From: a virus
Virus record (IMG/VR): IMGVR_UViG_3300005663_000071
Location: 1 to 47,850 of that record
Length of the DNA: 47,850 bases
Direction: 5' to 3' (one strand)
Part shown: positions 23,519-31,115 of the stretch, piece by piece
Layout: every line of letters begins with the position of its first letter
Position numbering within the stretch: the stretch's first letter is position 1
The notes under the pieces: generated by a model
Database searches by the model: none
What the model was told of the DNA's origin: nothing
What the model saw: only the letters and a program-made list of their open reading frames with translations
Program-made: the position numbers and the translations under genes

Positions 23519-24561
23519 CTTTAATAGGGGCCGGAGCAACATTAGGAGCAGCAGCACTAAACAAGGGTGGCGGTGGTGGCGGTGGCGGTGGGTTTTCGCA
23601 ACAGCCTACCCTTACGCCTAATCAAAAGGAACTTCTCAATAATCTTATAGCTGGTATTCAGGGTGGAGCATTCCCCGGAGGCCAACTCGGAGGGATCACC
23701 CCCTTTGGCGGTCAGCGTGTAGCCGGATTCGGGCAATTGCAACAGCAAGGGTTAGGTTTGGCCGGTGGATTAGGTCAAGGTATCGGGCAGGGCTTTGATA
23801 TATTCGGGCAACAGCTTGCTCAGTTCGATCCCAACCTTGGCGGGCAGTTCTTGGGTCAAGGCGCAGACTTTCTTACTCAAGCCGGTCAGGGTCTCGACCC
23901 TCAACGTATCTTAGATGCTCTTGAGCCGGGCAGACAGCTTGCCCTTAACACATTCGAGCAAGATATAGTGCCTTTCCTCGGTGAGAGGTTCGGGGCCACC
24001 AGCGGGGCGTCAGGGGCGTTCAACAAGGCGTTGGCCGAAGCTGGTGCCAATCTGTCATTAGGGGTAGGTGCACAAGCTGCTCCATTCTTAGGCCAAGCAG
24101 CGTTGCAGCAGCCCGGATTGGACCTCTCGGCGGCGGGGCGGGCGGGTGAATTCGCTCAATTGCCCGGCCAGTTAGCCCTACAGGGTGGCCAAATAGGGTC
24201 GCAGGGGACGGATTTGCTTAGCCAACTGCTTAATTTCGGTGGTTTACAACAGAGACAAGAGCAAGCCGGATTAGGTGCTGCTCAACAATTTTTCCAAGAA
24301 CAGCAGCCGTTTAATAACCCGTTCCTAAACCTGTTGGGGCCAGCACTCGGTACGCAGGCGTTCCAGACATCGTTCCAGCAACCGGCACCGGGATTAGGCT
24401 CGCAATTATTGCCTGCATTAGGGGCGTTTGCTGGATCGGGCGGGTTTGGTAATTTAGGGTTTGGACAGACACCTTTGCAAAACAATCAACTCTTTCAACC
24501 AAATTCACCTACGGGCATAAATCCGGCTAATGTCTTTAATCTTCAAAGGAATTTCGGATAG
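23500..24561 (+). CDS. Internal virion/ejection-type protein, Gly/Gln-rich
   Basis: 353 residues from the ATG at 23500 (GGAG 5 bases upstream). Hydrophobic N-terminus TTVALIGAGATLGAAALN, then nine glycines in a row, then low-complexity Gly/Gln/Leu sequence (QLGGITPFGGQRVAGFGQL). It begins a set of three genes typical of podophage ejection proteins that cross the envelope with the DNA. An in-frame upstream extension (to 23338) lies inside the cupin gene and is rejected. Confidence 0.6.
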   Translation: MSFTTVALIGAGATLGAAALNKGGGGGGGGGFSQQPTLTPNQKELLNNLIAGIQGGAFPGGQLGGITPFGGQRVAGFGQLQQQGLGLAGGLGQGIGQGFDIFGQQLAQFDPNLGGQFLGQGADFLTQAGQGLDPQRILDALEPGRQLALNTFEQDIVPFLGERFGATSGASGAFNKALAEAGANLSLGVGAQAAPFLGQAALQQPGLDLSAAGRAGEFAQLPGQLALQGGQIGSQGTDLLSQLLNFGGLQQRQEQAGLGAAQQFFQEQQPFNNPFLNLLGPALGTQAFQTSFQQPAPGLGSQLLPALGAFAGSGGFGNLGFGQTPLQNNQLFQPNSPTGINPANVFNLQRNFG

Positions 24562-24570
24562 GAGTATATC

Positions 24571-25578
24571 ATGGCAAACGGAATAAATATATTACCGCAA
24601 GCACAATCAAAGTTTCAGGGTCTTGGCGGATTCTCTAATAACCTTGTCGCTGGACTATTGCAACAGCAGGCACAGCGTCGTTCCGGCCAGCAGTTCGGTC
24701 AGGCATTCCCACAGTTTGGCGCGGGGATAACCGATCCACAGGTACAGCAGTTTATTGCGCAACAGCAGTTACAGAGATTACGGAATCAGGGCGCAGGGTC
24801 AGGTTTCACAATAGGGAACACAAGGTTTAATGCGCAGGGACAACCGATAGTAACGGCTCCAATAGCCCCTCAAACATCGGCAGAAGTAAGAAAAGAAAAG
24901 CGTGATATACAAAAGGCCGCTGCCGAGGGCGATCTTGAGCGAGGCGAAGCCAGAAGACAGTTACGCGAAATAGACCAAAGGGAACGCATAATCAAACTCC
25001 CTGAATTCAAAGCCGGTGGAGATCCCAATAAGCAAGCGAACACATTAAGGAAAGAGTTCAATGCTGACCCTGTAGTTAAGAACAACGAAATAATCAGTAC
25101 GCAACTTGGTATTATCGAACAGGCGTTTGACCAAGCAACTAATCCATTAACATCTAATGAAAGCCGAATAGCGTCCGATCAAGCATTAGTAATATCGTTC
25201 AATAAGATGCTTGACCCGACTTCTGTTGTAAGAGAGTCGGAATTTGAAAGAACGCCATTGCAGGCTGCATTATTGAATAGGTTTCTTTCTCAGCCGGATA
25301 AAGCTAAAAAGGGTGGTTTGGCGATAACTGACGCTGACCGTAAAGCTATTTTAGATATGGCGAAACGAGCAGCAAGAGAGACATCGAGAAGATTCAATCG
25401 TGCATTCGACAGATTTAACAACTTGGCTAACACCTTTGGAGTTGAACCTGGTAAGATATTCGGCGGTATCACCAGGTCGGGCACATTGGAAGACATACCT
25501 CAAGTCAACCCATCTCGCGACAATCTAACGCCCCAAGACTTAGGCAATTTAACATTAGAACAGTTGCAGAATCTTTAA
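24571..25578 (+). CDS. Internal virion/ejection-type protein (335 aa)
   Basis: Gln-rich N-terminus (VAGLLQQQAQRRSGQQFGQ), then long helices rich in Arg/Glu (SAEVRKEKRDIQKAAAEGDL), as in podophage internal proteins. GGAGTATATC precedes the ATG. Second of the three probable ejection proteins. No catalytic motif is visible. Confidence 0.55.
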   Translation: MANGINILPQAQSKFQGLGGFSNNLVAGLLQQQAQRRSGQQFGQAFPQFGAGITDPQVQQFIAQQQLQRLRNQGAGSGFTIGNTRFNAQGQPIVTAPIAPQTSAEVRKEKRDIQKAAAEGDLERGEARRQLREIDQRERIIKLPEFKAGGDPNKQANTLRKEFNADPVVKNNEIISTQLGIIEQAFDQATNPLTSNESRIASDQALVISFNKMLDPTSVVRESEFERTPLQAALLNRFLSQPDKAKKGGLAITDADRKAILDMAKRAARETSRRFNRAFDRFNNLANTFGVEPGKIFGGITRSGTLEDIPQVNPSRDNLTPQDLGNLTLEQLQNL

Positions 25579-25588
25579 GGAATAGGCA

Positions 25589-27484
25589 ATGGCTGTAACT
25601 CAAGAACAAATTCAGGACGAAATAGCCAGAAGACAGCAACAGGCTGCCGCTGTACGAGAGCAACCTCAGATCAGTGCTATTGAGCCAACAGCCAGAGATA
25701 GGTTTTCGCAGTTTGGTGAGCGTGTGAGCCGTGCCATAGGACTTGAAGGCGAGCCAATATTCCAACCCGGACCAATAGGTGCTTTTGCTGCAAAGAAAGG
25801 TAGAGAGATAAAGGCGGGCGTAAAAGAAGAAGGGCCTTTGTTTATCGGCGAAACAATCGGAGAGTTCGCTGGTTCTAAATTTGGCGCAAAAGGTCGGATC
25901 GCCGGTGCAGGCATTGGCAGGGCAACAGGAGAGTCTTTCAAACAAATAGGACAAGCAATCATCAACTCGCCCAATGCACCAGCATCATCTAAAGACGCAG
26001 CTTTGCGGCTCCTAAAAGAAGCGGCGATAGGAGCAGGCACAGAAGCTGTCAGCGAAGGTGCAGTTAAAGCATTTCGCCGACTTGGTACAACACTTGGTTT
26101 CAAGTCTACTGTGGTAAAACCCTTGCCTGACTTTGATGACGTACAGAAACTTGCTCGTAACATCGGCATTGATTTGACGCCTGCACAAAGGAGTGCGTCA
26201 AGAGCAGTAGATACCTTTGAAGAGATTGCCGAGAACGCTTTCTTTGGTCGTGGCAAATTGAGGGATATAAAACAGATAACTCAGCCAGCCGGAATCAGGA
26301 GGGGCGTAGATAGATTGTTGGATTCTTTCTTGCCGAAAGCCAGAAGGGTTGGACGAGGCGAACTTGGCGAAATACTTAGTGATACCATCGCTGAGAAAAA
26401 CACTGCGTTCAGGAAAGCCGGCGCTGCAATATACAAAAGAGTTGACAGATTAAACAAAGGTGCAACTGTAAACTTGAGTTCATTAAAAGCATTTGCAACA
26501 AGACTACAGCAGCGAAGAATAAAAGAGGGCGGTCTTGCGCAACCCATAGATACAGTGATCGAGGACTTGCTGAAAAGGCCGGATATTACTGATTTTAGTA
26601 CGGCCCACAGAATACGATCAAGCCTTTTGGAAGTTGCAAGAAACGCGCCGTCAAAGAAAGATCGCATCGTAGGCATAACAAAACAGGCGTCGAAGCTGGT
26701 TGACAATCAAATGACAAAAGCATCAAAGTCTCTTTCGCCAGACGCTTTCAAAATGTGGCGGGCGGCAGATGGTTTCTGGCGAGGAGGCAAACAGGTATTT
26801 AATTCTAAAGTTATTAGGCGTGTAACCAAATCGGTGTTAGATGACACACCAGATAAAGTGTTAGATGTAATCTTTCAGGCCAAGTCGCCTAAACAGATTA
26901 GGACGGTTATGAGCCTTGCCGATCCGCTGACCAAAAAAAGACTGCGGTTCGCTTTTCTTGACAACATGCTTGAGAAAAGCACCCGGCAAATACCAGGTGA
27001 TATATCAGACCTCAGGACATTGTTGGGTAGAAATTTTCTTGAAAAGTTTGATGCGTTTGGCGACGAAGCATTGAGTGCTATATTTTCTCAAGAAGAAAAA
27101 CAACGGATTCGCAATCTTGCAAGGTTGGCAAAAACGACACAAGGCAAGACGGGTGGCGCAGGTGGCTTTTTGATTCAACTAATACAAGCTGCACCACTTG
27201 GAGCGACCGCAACGGGGATAGTTGCAGGCCAACCCGAGTTAGCTAAGAAAGGGCTTATAACGGGCATACCTGTCGCTGGGTTTACAGCCGGACTGTCCGC
27301 GTTGATTAGAAGCAAGAGGGGATCAAAAATACTTACAGATTTGATTGATGTACCGAGAGGCACTCAGAATATAGCAGCATTGAGCGCAAGGCTCACAAGA
27401 GAACTGGCGAGAATAAAACTCGAAGAAAGAAAAAGCAAACAGGGTCCGAAACAAGCAATAATCACAGGGACAAGACCAAATTAA
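25589..27484 (+). CDS. Large internal virion/ejection-type protein (631 aa)
   Basis: 631 residues, mostly helical and basic. Gly/Ala-rich near residues 80-110 and again near the end (AAPLGATATGIVAGQPELAK, GITGIPVAGFTAGLSALIR), which could insert into membranes during DNA ejection. No lysozyme or peptidase motif is seen. It is the last of the ejection set and precedes the small membrane genes. Confidence 0.6.
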   Translation: MAVTQEQIQDEIARRQQQAAAVREQPQISAIEPTARDRFSQFGERVSRAIGLEGEPIFQPGPIGAFAAKKGREIKAGVKEEGPLFIGETIGEFAGSKFGAKGRIAGAGIGRATGESFKQIGQAIINSPNAPASSKDAALRLLKEAAIGAGTEAVSEGAVKAFRRLGTTLGFKSTVVKPLPDFDDVQKLARNIGIDLTPAQRSASRAVDTFEEIAENAFFGRGKLRDIKQITQPAGIRRGVDRLLDSFLPKARRVGRGELGEILSDTIAEKNTAFRKAGAAIYKRVDRLNKGATVNLSSLKAFATRLQQRRIKEGGLAQPIDTVIEDLLKRPDITDFSTAHRIRSSLLEVARNAPSKKDRIVGITKQASKLVDNQMTKASKSLSPDAFKMWRAADGFWRGGKQVFNSKVIRRVTKSVLDDTPDKVLDVIFQAKSPKQIRTVMSLADPLTKKRLRFAFLDNMLEKSTRQIPGDISDLRTLLGRNFLEKFDAFGDEALSAIFSQEEKQRIRNLARLAKTTQGKTGGAGGFLIQLIQAAPLGATATGIVAGQPELAKKGLITGIPVAGFTAGLSALIRSKRGSKILTDLIDVPRGTQNIAALSARLTRELARIKLEERKSKQGPKQAIITGTRPN

Positions 27485-27494
27485 GGAAAGCATC

Positions 27495-27713
27495 ATGGCC
27501 CAAGCAACAAAAGCAGATATTGAACGTCTATATGACAAACTGGATCCTATCGGCAAGGACGTTGCGGTCATTAAGTCGCAGCTTGCCGAACACCTAAAAA
27601 CCCATCAAACCACCCGGACAACATGGCAACGGTCTGTGATCGGCGGACTTGTTCACATGATCGAAGTTGCGGTGATCGCCGGGGTTGCGTACCTTTGGGG
27701 TACGAAACAGTAA
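27495..27713 (+). CDS. Holin-like / XhlA-type small membrane protein
   Basis: 72 residues: an N-terminal coiled-coil (KADIERLYDKLDPIGKDVAV, IKSQLAEHLKTHQ) and one C-terminal hydrophobic segment (GGLVHMIEVAVIAGVAYLWG). This layout matches haemolysin-XhlA/holin-accessory phage proteins. Probable lysis role together with the next gene. GGAAAGC upstream. Confidence 0.6.
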   Translation: MAQATKADIERLYDKLDPIGKDVAVIKSQLAEHLKTHQTTRTTWQRSVIGGLVHMIEVAVIAGVAYLWGTKQ

Positions 27714-27741
27714 ACCGAATTTAAAAAATTAGAGATTAAAC

Positions 27742-27987
27742 ATGAACAAGAGATGGTGGAAATCAATGACGATACTGGCGGTAGTCGTAGTGATGGGCTG
27801 TATTGGTATGCTTATGTATGATACGCCAAAACCGCTCGGTCACGATTTTACGACAATAGAATTATGTGATTGGGCCGAACAACAGAGCAATAACCAGTAC
27901 AGATTGATAGTAATGCAGTTGGCTATGTCAAGTTGCATACTGGTTATCGTCGGCAGGATCAGGGCAAAAGGGGGGATAGGTAAATGA
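27742..27987 (+). CDS. Small membrane protein, possible holin/antiholin
   Basis: 81 residues: basic start (MNKRWWKS), hydrophobic segment TILAVVVVMGCIGMLMY containing a lipobox-like VMGC, a polar middle, then a second hydrophobic segment (VMQLAMSSCILVIVGRI) and a basic end. Two membrane spans or a lipidated anchor. Overlaps the next gene by ATGA. A lysis role is inferred. Confidence 0.55.
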   Translation: MNKRWWKSMTILAVVVVMGCIGMLMYDTPKPLGHDFTTIELCDWAEQQSNNQYRLIVMQLAMSSCILVIVGRIRAKGGIGK

Positions 27988-28985
27988 ATTGTAAACAGGT
28001 AAACACTGCTATTTTGATAGGTTTATTGTGCGTATGGTCCCCGTGGTTTATGGCAGCCTTTGATAAAGACAAACCCGCATCGTCAACCTCATTGCGTAAC
28101 TCTAATCCAGAGATACTTGCGAACTGGGCGGCAATAGAAACGGCGTTAGGTGCTAACCATGAATTCTCGACAGGTGGTTCTAATACGGGAAATCACGACA
28201 GTATTGTATTGATCGAAGCGGCTGATATAGGGACGGGTGCCTCTGGCTTGCCTATTCTCGGCGCGCAGACGGTAGTTGCTCCTGAACTCGTTTATACTGA
28301 CGAGGGCGATAACGACGTGCAGTTGACAAGCGGCGGCAGTATGGGTTCAGCGACGACAAACACGCTGACTAACACGATCACTGCTACGGGACTGATAACT
28401 GCAAACGCTGGAGTAACACTTGGCGCGGGCGATGATCTTATAGGCTCGGCTACTTCTGATATAAATATAGGGTCTGGCAATTTCACGGTTGCCGGTGACT
28501 CTGGTAATACCCTTGTTGGAGGAACCCTTGACATACAAGGCACTACGGCTGTTGTTGGCGTACTCGACGAAGATGATCTTACCTCTGATTCAGCGACGAA
28601 TCTTGCGACTCAACAGTCTATCAAGGCTTATGTTGATTTGGATTCTACTGGCAGTGTGATGCACGACGCGGAGGGCGGGTTTACTAATGCCGATGTTGAT
28701 GGCGTAAAAACCAAAGTATACACTAAATATATCACTGGAACACTGGATGCTTCATCAAGTAAGAATGTTGCTCATGGTATTACTGGCATAGACAATATCT
28801 TAGGTGCTGATGTTATCGTTTTTAATAGCACTACAAGTTCGTATTGGGTCACTGAAATAAGACAGACATCTTCAGGGGTGGCAAACTTTAGCGCAACTTA
28901 CGACGGAACCAATGTGATATTTATAGCGGTTGGCACTCAATTCCAGAGTCAGAAATTCAGGATTAGACTGGATTACAAACTATAA
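27984..28985 (+). CDS. Tail fibre-like protein with signal peptide
   Basis: 333 residues. Hydrophobic signal-like N-terminus (NTAILIGLLCVWSPWFMAAF) followed directly by FDKDKPASSTSLRNSNPEIL, then NWAAIETALGANHEFSTGG, a segment typical of phage fibre N-termini. Beta repeats follow and the C-terminal domain ends KFRIRLDYKL. Third of the signal-bearing fibre genes. Its stop overlaps the ATG of the tail-gene fragment at 28985. Confidence 0.65.
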   Translation: MNCKQVNTAILIGLLCVWSPWFMAAFDKDKPASSTSLRNSNPEILANWAAIETALGANHEFSTGGSNTGNHDSIVLIEAADIGTGASGLPILGAQTVVAPELVYTDEGDNDVQLTSGGSMGSATTNTLTNTITATGLITANAGVTLGAGDDLIGSATSDINIGSGNFTVAGDSGNTLVGGTLDIQGTTAVVGVLDEDDLTSDSATNLATQQSIKAYVDLDSTGSVMHDAEGGFTNADVDGVKTKVYTKYITGTLDASSSKNVAHGITGIDNILGADVIVFNSTTSSYWVTEIRQTSSGVANFSATYDGTNVIFIAVGTQFQSQKFRIRLDYKL

Positions 28986-29047
28986 TGGCATATTCCCTAT
29001 TTCCAATACTGAATATAAGGCAAGGAAAAATGAACGAAACCAATTAG
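28985..29047 (+). pseudogene. Truncated copy of the start of the tail gene at 17788
   Basis: ATG then 20 codons encoding MAYSLFPILNIRQGKMNETN and stop. This parallels IPYKPFPILDMREGKRLDLN at the start of the large tail protein (17788). Nothing after the stop resembles that gene. Either a remnant of duplication or recombination, or a short peptide gene coupled to the fibre gene by TAATG. Confidence 0.55.
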
Positions 29048-29193
29048 CGATGCTGTGGCTGGGTGTATGGCTGATGGTGAGAGCTTATTTTTTGCTCTAT
29101 CTCCGCCTTAACCATGCTGTAAACCCACAACGTACCGACAAGAATCAGTATTACGACGACAAAAATCATGAGTGTTTTATTTACAGCCCTCAT
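29044..29193 (-). CDS. Small single-span membrane protein (49 aa)
   Basis: Minus strand, ATG complement 29193-29191, AAGGTGG upstream, stop 29046-29044. Hydrophobic helix MIFVVVILILVGTLWVY near residues 9-25, then a polar His/Gln-rich tail. Overlaps the upstream gene by 4 bases (ATGA). Single N-terminal span plus polar tail is spanin-like or toxin-like; no further evidence. Confidence 0.5.
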   Translation of the reverse strand: MRAVNKTLMIFVVVILILVGTLWVYSMVKAEIEQKISSHHQPYTQPQHR

Positions 29194-29303
29194 ATTGCCA
29201 CCTTACATAAATATATTATTGCCACCCACGGTAGACATACCACGGTTAAACCCACAAGATTCAGAGCTACATCTTTAATTGTTATCCGGTGTCGTTTTGA
29301 CAT
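29190..29303 (-). CDS. Small single-span membrane protein (37 aa)
   Basis: Minus strand, ATG complement 29303-29301, with AGGG upstream, stop 29192-29190. Basic start MSKRHRITIK then a hydrophobic span (VALNLVGLTVVCLPWVAIIY). Overlaps both neighbours. Probably a membrane peptide acting with its neighbour. Confidence 0.45.
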   Translation of the reverse strand: MSKRHRITIKDVALNLVGLTVVCLPWVAIIYLCKVAI

Positions 29304-29334
29304 AAAGCCACATCCCTTTTTGCCGGTTGTTCAT
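29275..29334 (-). CDS. Very short ORF heading the leftward membrane genes (19 aa)
   Basis: Minus strand, AGGTGA 4 bases before the ATG (29334-29332); encodes MNNRQKGMWLYVKTTPDNN and stops within the next gene. Could be a leader peptide that couples translation of the membrane genes. Confidence 0.3.
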   Translation of the reverse strand: MNNRQKGMWLYVKTTPDNN

Positions 29335-29405
29335 CTTCACCTTTCTAAAAATATTACACTAAACTAAGGAATTGAAACCCCTAAAATCAGGGATTCACCT
29401 ATATA

Positions 29406-29434
29406 CAAATACACACTACTCTGTAAAATGTCAA
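29406..29434 (-). promoter_or_regulatory. Weak leftward promoter candidate
   Basis: On the minus strand a perfect TTGACA (29434-29429) with a 17-bp spacer to TATTTG (29411-29406), a poor -10. It would drive the small membrane genes at 29044-29334. The same stretch forms ACTACT...AGTAGTTTTTT on the plus strand, which could instead be a rightward terminator for the late region. Confidence 0.3.
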
Positions 29435-29499
29435 GTAGTTTTTTAGGATTTCACTTCGCAGGGACGCAATTATGCCACTTTAATACAGGGATTAGTAGC

Positions 29500-29664
29500 A
29501 TGGAACGCGAAACTGTACCTATTATCAACTTTCAAAAAGAGCTTGAAATTCGCAAAATTACGCAGATTCTAAAGGGTGCTGACCCGGCTTTTGTTTCTTC
29601 TCTGTTGAATCAGGCTCGGCTTTGGCAACAAAGAAAATCAGTCTTTCGTCAACAATCCGAGTAA
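29500..29664 (+). CDS. Small hypothetical protein (54 aa)
   Basis: Start taken at the ATG at 29500 (GGGA 9 bases upstream); an in-frame ATG at 29428 lacks a ribosome site. The sequence is helical (FQKELEIRKITQILKG, then FVSSLLNQARLWQQRK). Its last third overlaps, tail to tail, the leftward gene ending at 29558, about 107 shared bases. Confidence 0.4.
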   Translation: MERETVPIINFQKELEIRKITQILKGADPAFVSSLLNQARLWQQRKSVFRQQSE

Positions 29665-29863
29665 TAATAGCCTCCAATTTCTCTCCCCTGGCCTTATGCG
29701 TATACAACTGTATTTGCATATCAACAGGGAGTTCAAGCCAAAATTCCACTAAAGTTTCTACTGTTTTTGCAACGGTAAACCCCAAATCAGACAACTTGTT
29801 ATCAAGTTGAGATTTCAAATCTGCCGCAATATTGCCTTGGACTAAATTTTTTTCTTTTGACAT
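29558..29863 (-). CDS. Putative DNA-binding/regulatory protein of the divergent control region
   Basis: 101 residues. The first 60 (VQGNIAADLKSQLDNKLSDL, GFTVAKTVETLVEFWL) resemble a ribbon-helix-helix type with 'strand, helix, GxTVAKTVETLV' pattern; the tail is basic and Pro-rich. It faces away from the gene at 30008 across an AT-rich region with repeats of CATAACTTT. Likely an early regulator (inference). The ribosome site is weak. Confidence 0.5.
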   Translation of the reverse strand: MSKEKNLVQGNIAADLKSQLDNKLSDLGFTVAKTVETLVEFWLELPVDMQIQLYTHKARGEKLEAIITRIVDERLIFFVAKAEPDSTEKKQKPGQHPLESA

Positions 29864-29942
29864 AACTTTAATTCTAACAAGAAGTTACAGGAACACGAAA
29901 CATAAAATAACATAACTTTTCATAATATTTCATGTTTTCCGT

Positions 29943-29970
29943 TTGACATAGCCGAAATATGTGTTATGAT
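29943..29970 (+). promoter_or_regulatory. Strong rightward early promoter
   Basis: TTGACA (29943-29948), 16-bp spacer, TATGAT (29965-29970). Upstream, GAAACAT and ATGTTTTC form an inverted repeat around CATAACTTTTCATAAT, a plausible operator between the divergent genes. Drives the early region starting at 30008. Confidence 0.75.
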
Positions 29971-30007
29971 ATATTATGATAAAACATAAATTATTATGGA
30001 GCTTAAA

Positions 30008-30223
30008 ATGAACAATAAGATTCAACAATTAACTTTTAACAGGGATAGTTATTCTGACGTCCTTGAAGTAACCGACGAACTTGCTGCCTTAGAGCAACGA
30101 AAGCCTCACGATTCCATTCGCCTACTCATCCTTGAGGCTGGGCGGGCAAAAATAGATAAACTTCGTTCTGGAAACCCTACTCCGGAAAACAAAGATACAG
30201 ATTCCCAAAGTGGAAGTCAATAG
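30008..30223 (+). CDS. Small protein, first gene of the early operon
   Basis: 71 residues from the ATG at 30008, with GGAG 7 bases upstream. Residues ~5-60 (QQLTFNRDSYSDVLEV, then HDSIRLLILEAGRAKIDKL) have a short strand then helices, in keeping with a ribbon-helix-helix fold. The end DSQSGSQ is shared with the next protein because of the 40-bp direct repeat. Possible regulator. Confidence 0.5.
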   Translation: MNNKIQQLTFNRDSYSDVLEVTDELAALEQRKPHDSIRLLILEAGRAKIDKLRSGNPTPENKDTDSQSGSQ

Positions 30224-30243
30224 AAAAACAATAATTTTTTGAA
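30204..30243 (+). repeat. Direct repeat, left copy (40 bp)
   Basis: From CCCAAAGTGG to TTTTTTGAA. It matches 31065-31104 at 39 of 40 bases (C at 30229, T at 31090). The two copies bracket the DUF4116-like gene exactly from stop region to stop region. Confidence 0.9.
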
Positions 30244-30256
30244 ATGGAGCAGAAAA

Positions 30257-31084
30257 ATGACACTAAATGAATTTTTGCAAGAAGTAGGCGGCGATGAGAG
30301 CCAAATAATCTGCTATGTAGCCGAAGAAGCCTTGGAAGCCGTCAAAGAAGATGGCTACGCACTCCAGTACGTCAAAGAGCAGACAGAGCAGGTTTGCTTG
30401 GAAGCCGTCAAACGCAATGGCTACGCACTCCAGTACGTCAAAGAGCAGACAGAGCAGGTTTGCTTGGAAGCCGTCAAACGCAATGGCTACGCACTCCAGT
30501 ACGTCAAAGAGCAGACAGAGCAGGTTTGCTTGGAAGCCGTCAAACGCAATGGCTACGCACTCCGGTACGTCAAAGAGCAGACAGAGCAGGTTTGCTTGGA
30601 AGCCGTCAAACGCAATGGCTACGCACTCCAGTACGTCAAAGAGCAGACAGAGCAGGTTTGCTTGGAAGCCGTCAAACGCAATGGCGACGCACTCCGGTAC
30701 GTCAAAGAGCAGACAGAGCAGGTTTGCTTGGAAGCCGTCAAACGCAATGGCTACGCACTCCAGTACGTCAAAGAGCAGACAGAGCAGGTTTGCTTGGAAG
30801 CCGTCAAACGCAATGGCTACGCACTCCGGTACGTCAAAGAGCAGACAGAGCAGGTTTGCTTGGAAGCCGTCAAACGCAATGGCTACGCACTCCAGTACGT
30901 CAAAGAGCAGACAGAGCAGGTTTGCTTGGAAGCCGTCAAACGCAATGGCTACGCACTCCGGTACGTCAAAGAGCAGACAGAGCAGGTTTGCTTGGAAGCC
31001 GTCAAAGAAGATGGCTACGCACTCCAGTACGTCAGCAAAAAAGTCTTTTCGGTAGAAATTCAGGCCCAAAGTGGAAGTCAATAG
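30257..31084 (+). CDS. DUF4116-like repeat protein
   Basis: 275 residues from the ATG at 30257 (GGAG 8 bases upstream). After ~25 residues (LNEFLQEVGGDESQ) come eleven 22-residue units with consensus EAVKRNGYALQYVKEQTEQVCL; the first and last units read EAVKEDG. Units alternate Gln/Arg in ALQYV/ALRYV and one has DAL for YAL. The pattern matches DUF4116-type helical repeats known from bacteria and giant viruses, where they may mediate protein-protein contact. DNA units are 66 bp and nearly identical, so copy number probably changes readily. Function unknown. Confidence 0.75.
   Translation: MTLNEFLQEVGGDESQIICYVAEEALEAVKEDGYALQYVKEQTEQVCLEAVKRNGYALQYVKEQTEQVCLEAVKRNGYALQYVKEQTEQVCLEAVKRNGYALRYVKEQTEQVCLEAVKRNGYALQYVKEQTEQVCLEAVKRNGDALRYVKEQTEQVCLEAVKRNGYALQYVKEQTEQVCLEAVKRNGYALRYVKEQTEQVCLEAVKRNGYALQYVKEQTEQVCLEAVKRNGYALRYVKEQTEQVCLEAVKEDGYALQYVSKKVFSVEIQAQSGSQ
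30335..31034 (+). repeat. 66-bp tandem repeat array, 10.6 units
   Basis: Units start at 30335, 30401 and every 66 bases to 30995; the eleventh is partial. Almost all differences are CAG/CGG in the ALQ/ALR codon, one TAC/GAC and the KRN/KED edges. Two other plus frames and one minus frame are also free of stops throughout the array. Confidence 0.95.
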
Positions 31085-31104
31085 AAAAATAATAATTTTT
31101 TGAA
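31065..31104 (+). repeat. Direct repeat, right copy (40 bp)
   Basis: Matches 30204-30243 with one mismatch. It encodes the shared QSGSQ end of the DUF4116-like protein and the AT-rich spacer after it. Recombination between the copies would cleanly delete that gene. Confidence 0.9.
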
Positions 31105-31115
31105 GCGAGTTGATT

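Noticed and set aside
30335-31034. CRISPR-like array
   Set aside because: Units are contiguous with no spacers and stay in one coding frame; this is a protein repeat.
30263-31081. Long leftward reading frame and two extra rightward frames over the tandem repeats
   Set aside because: They arise because a 66-bp unit without stops is repeated; only the frame from 30257 has a proper start, ribosome site and the DUF4116-like pattern.
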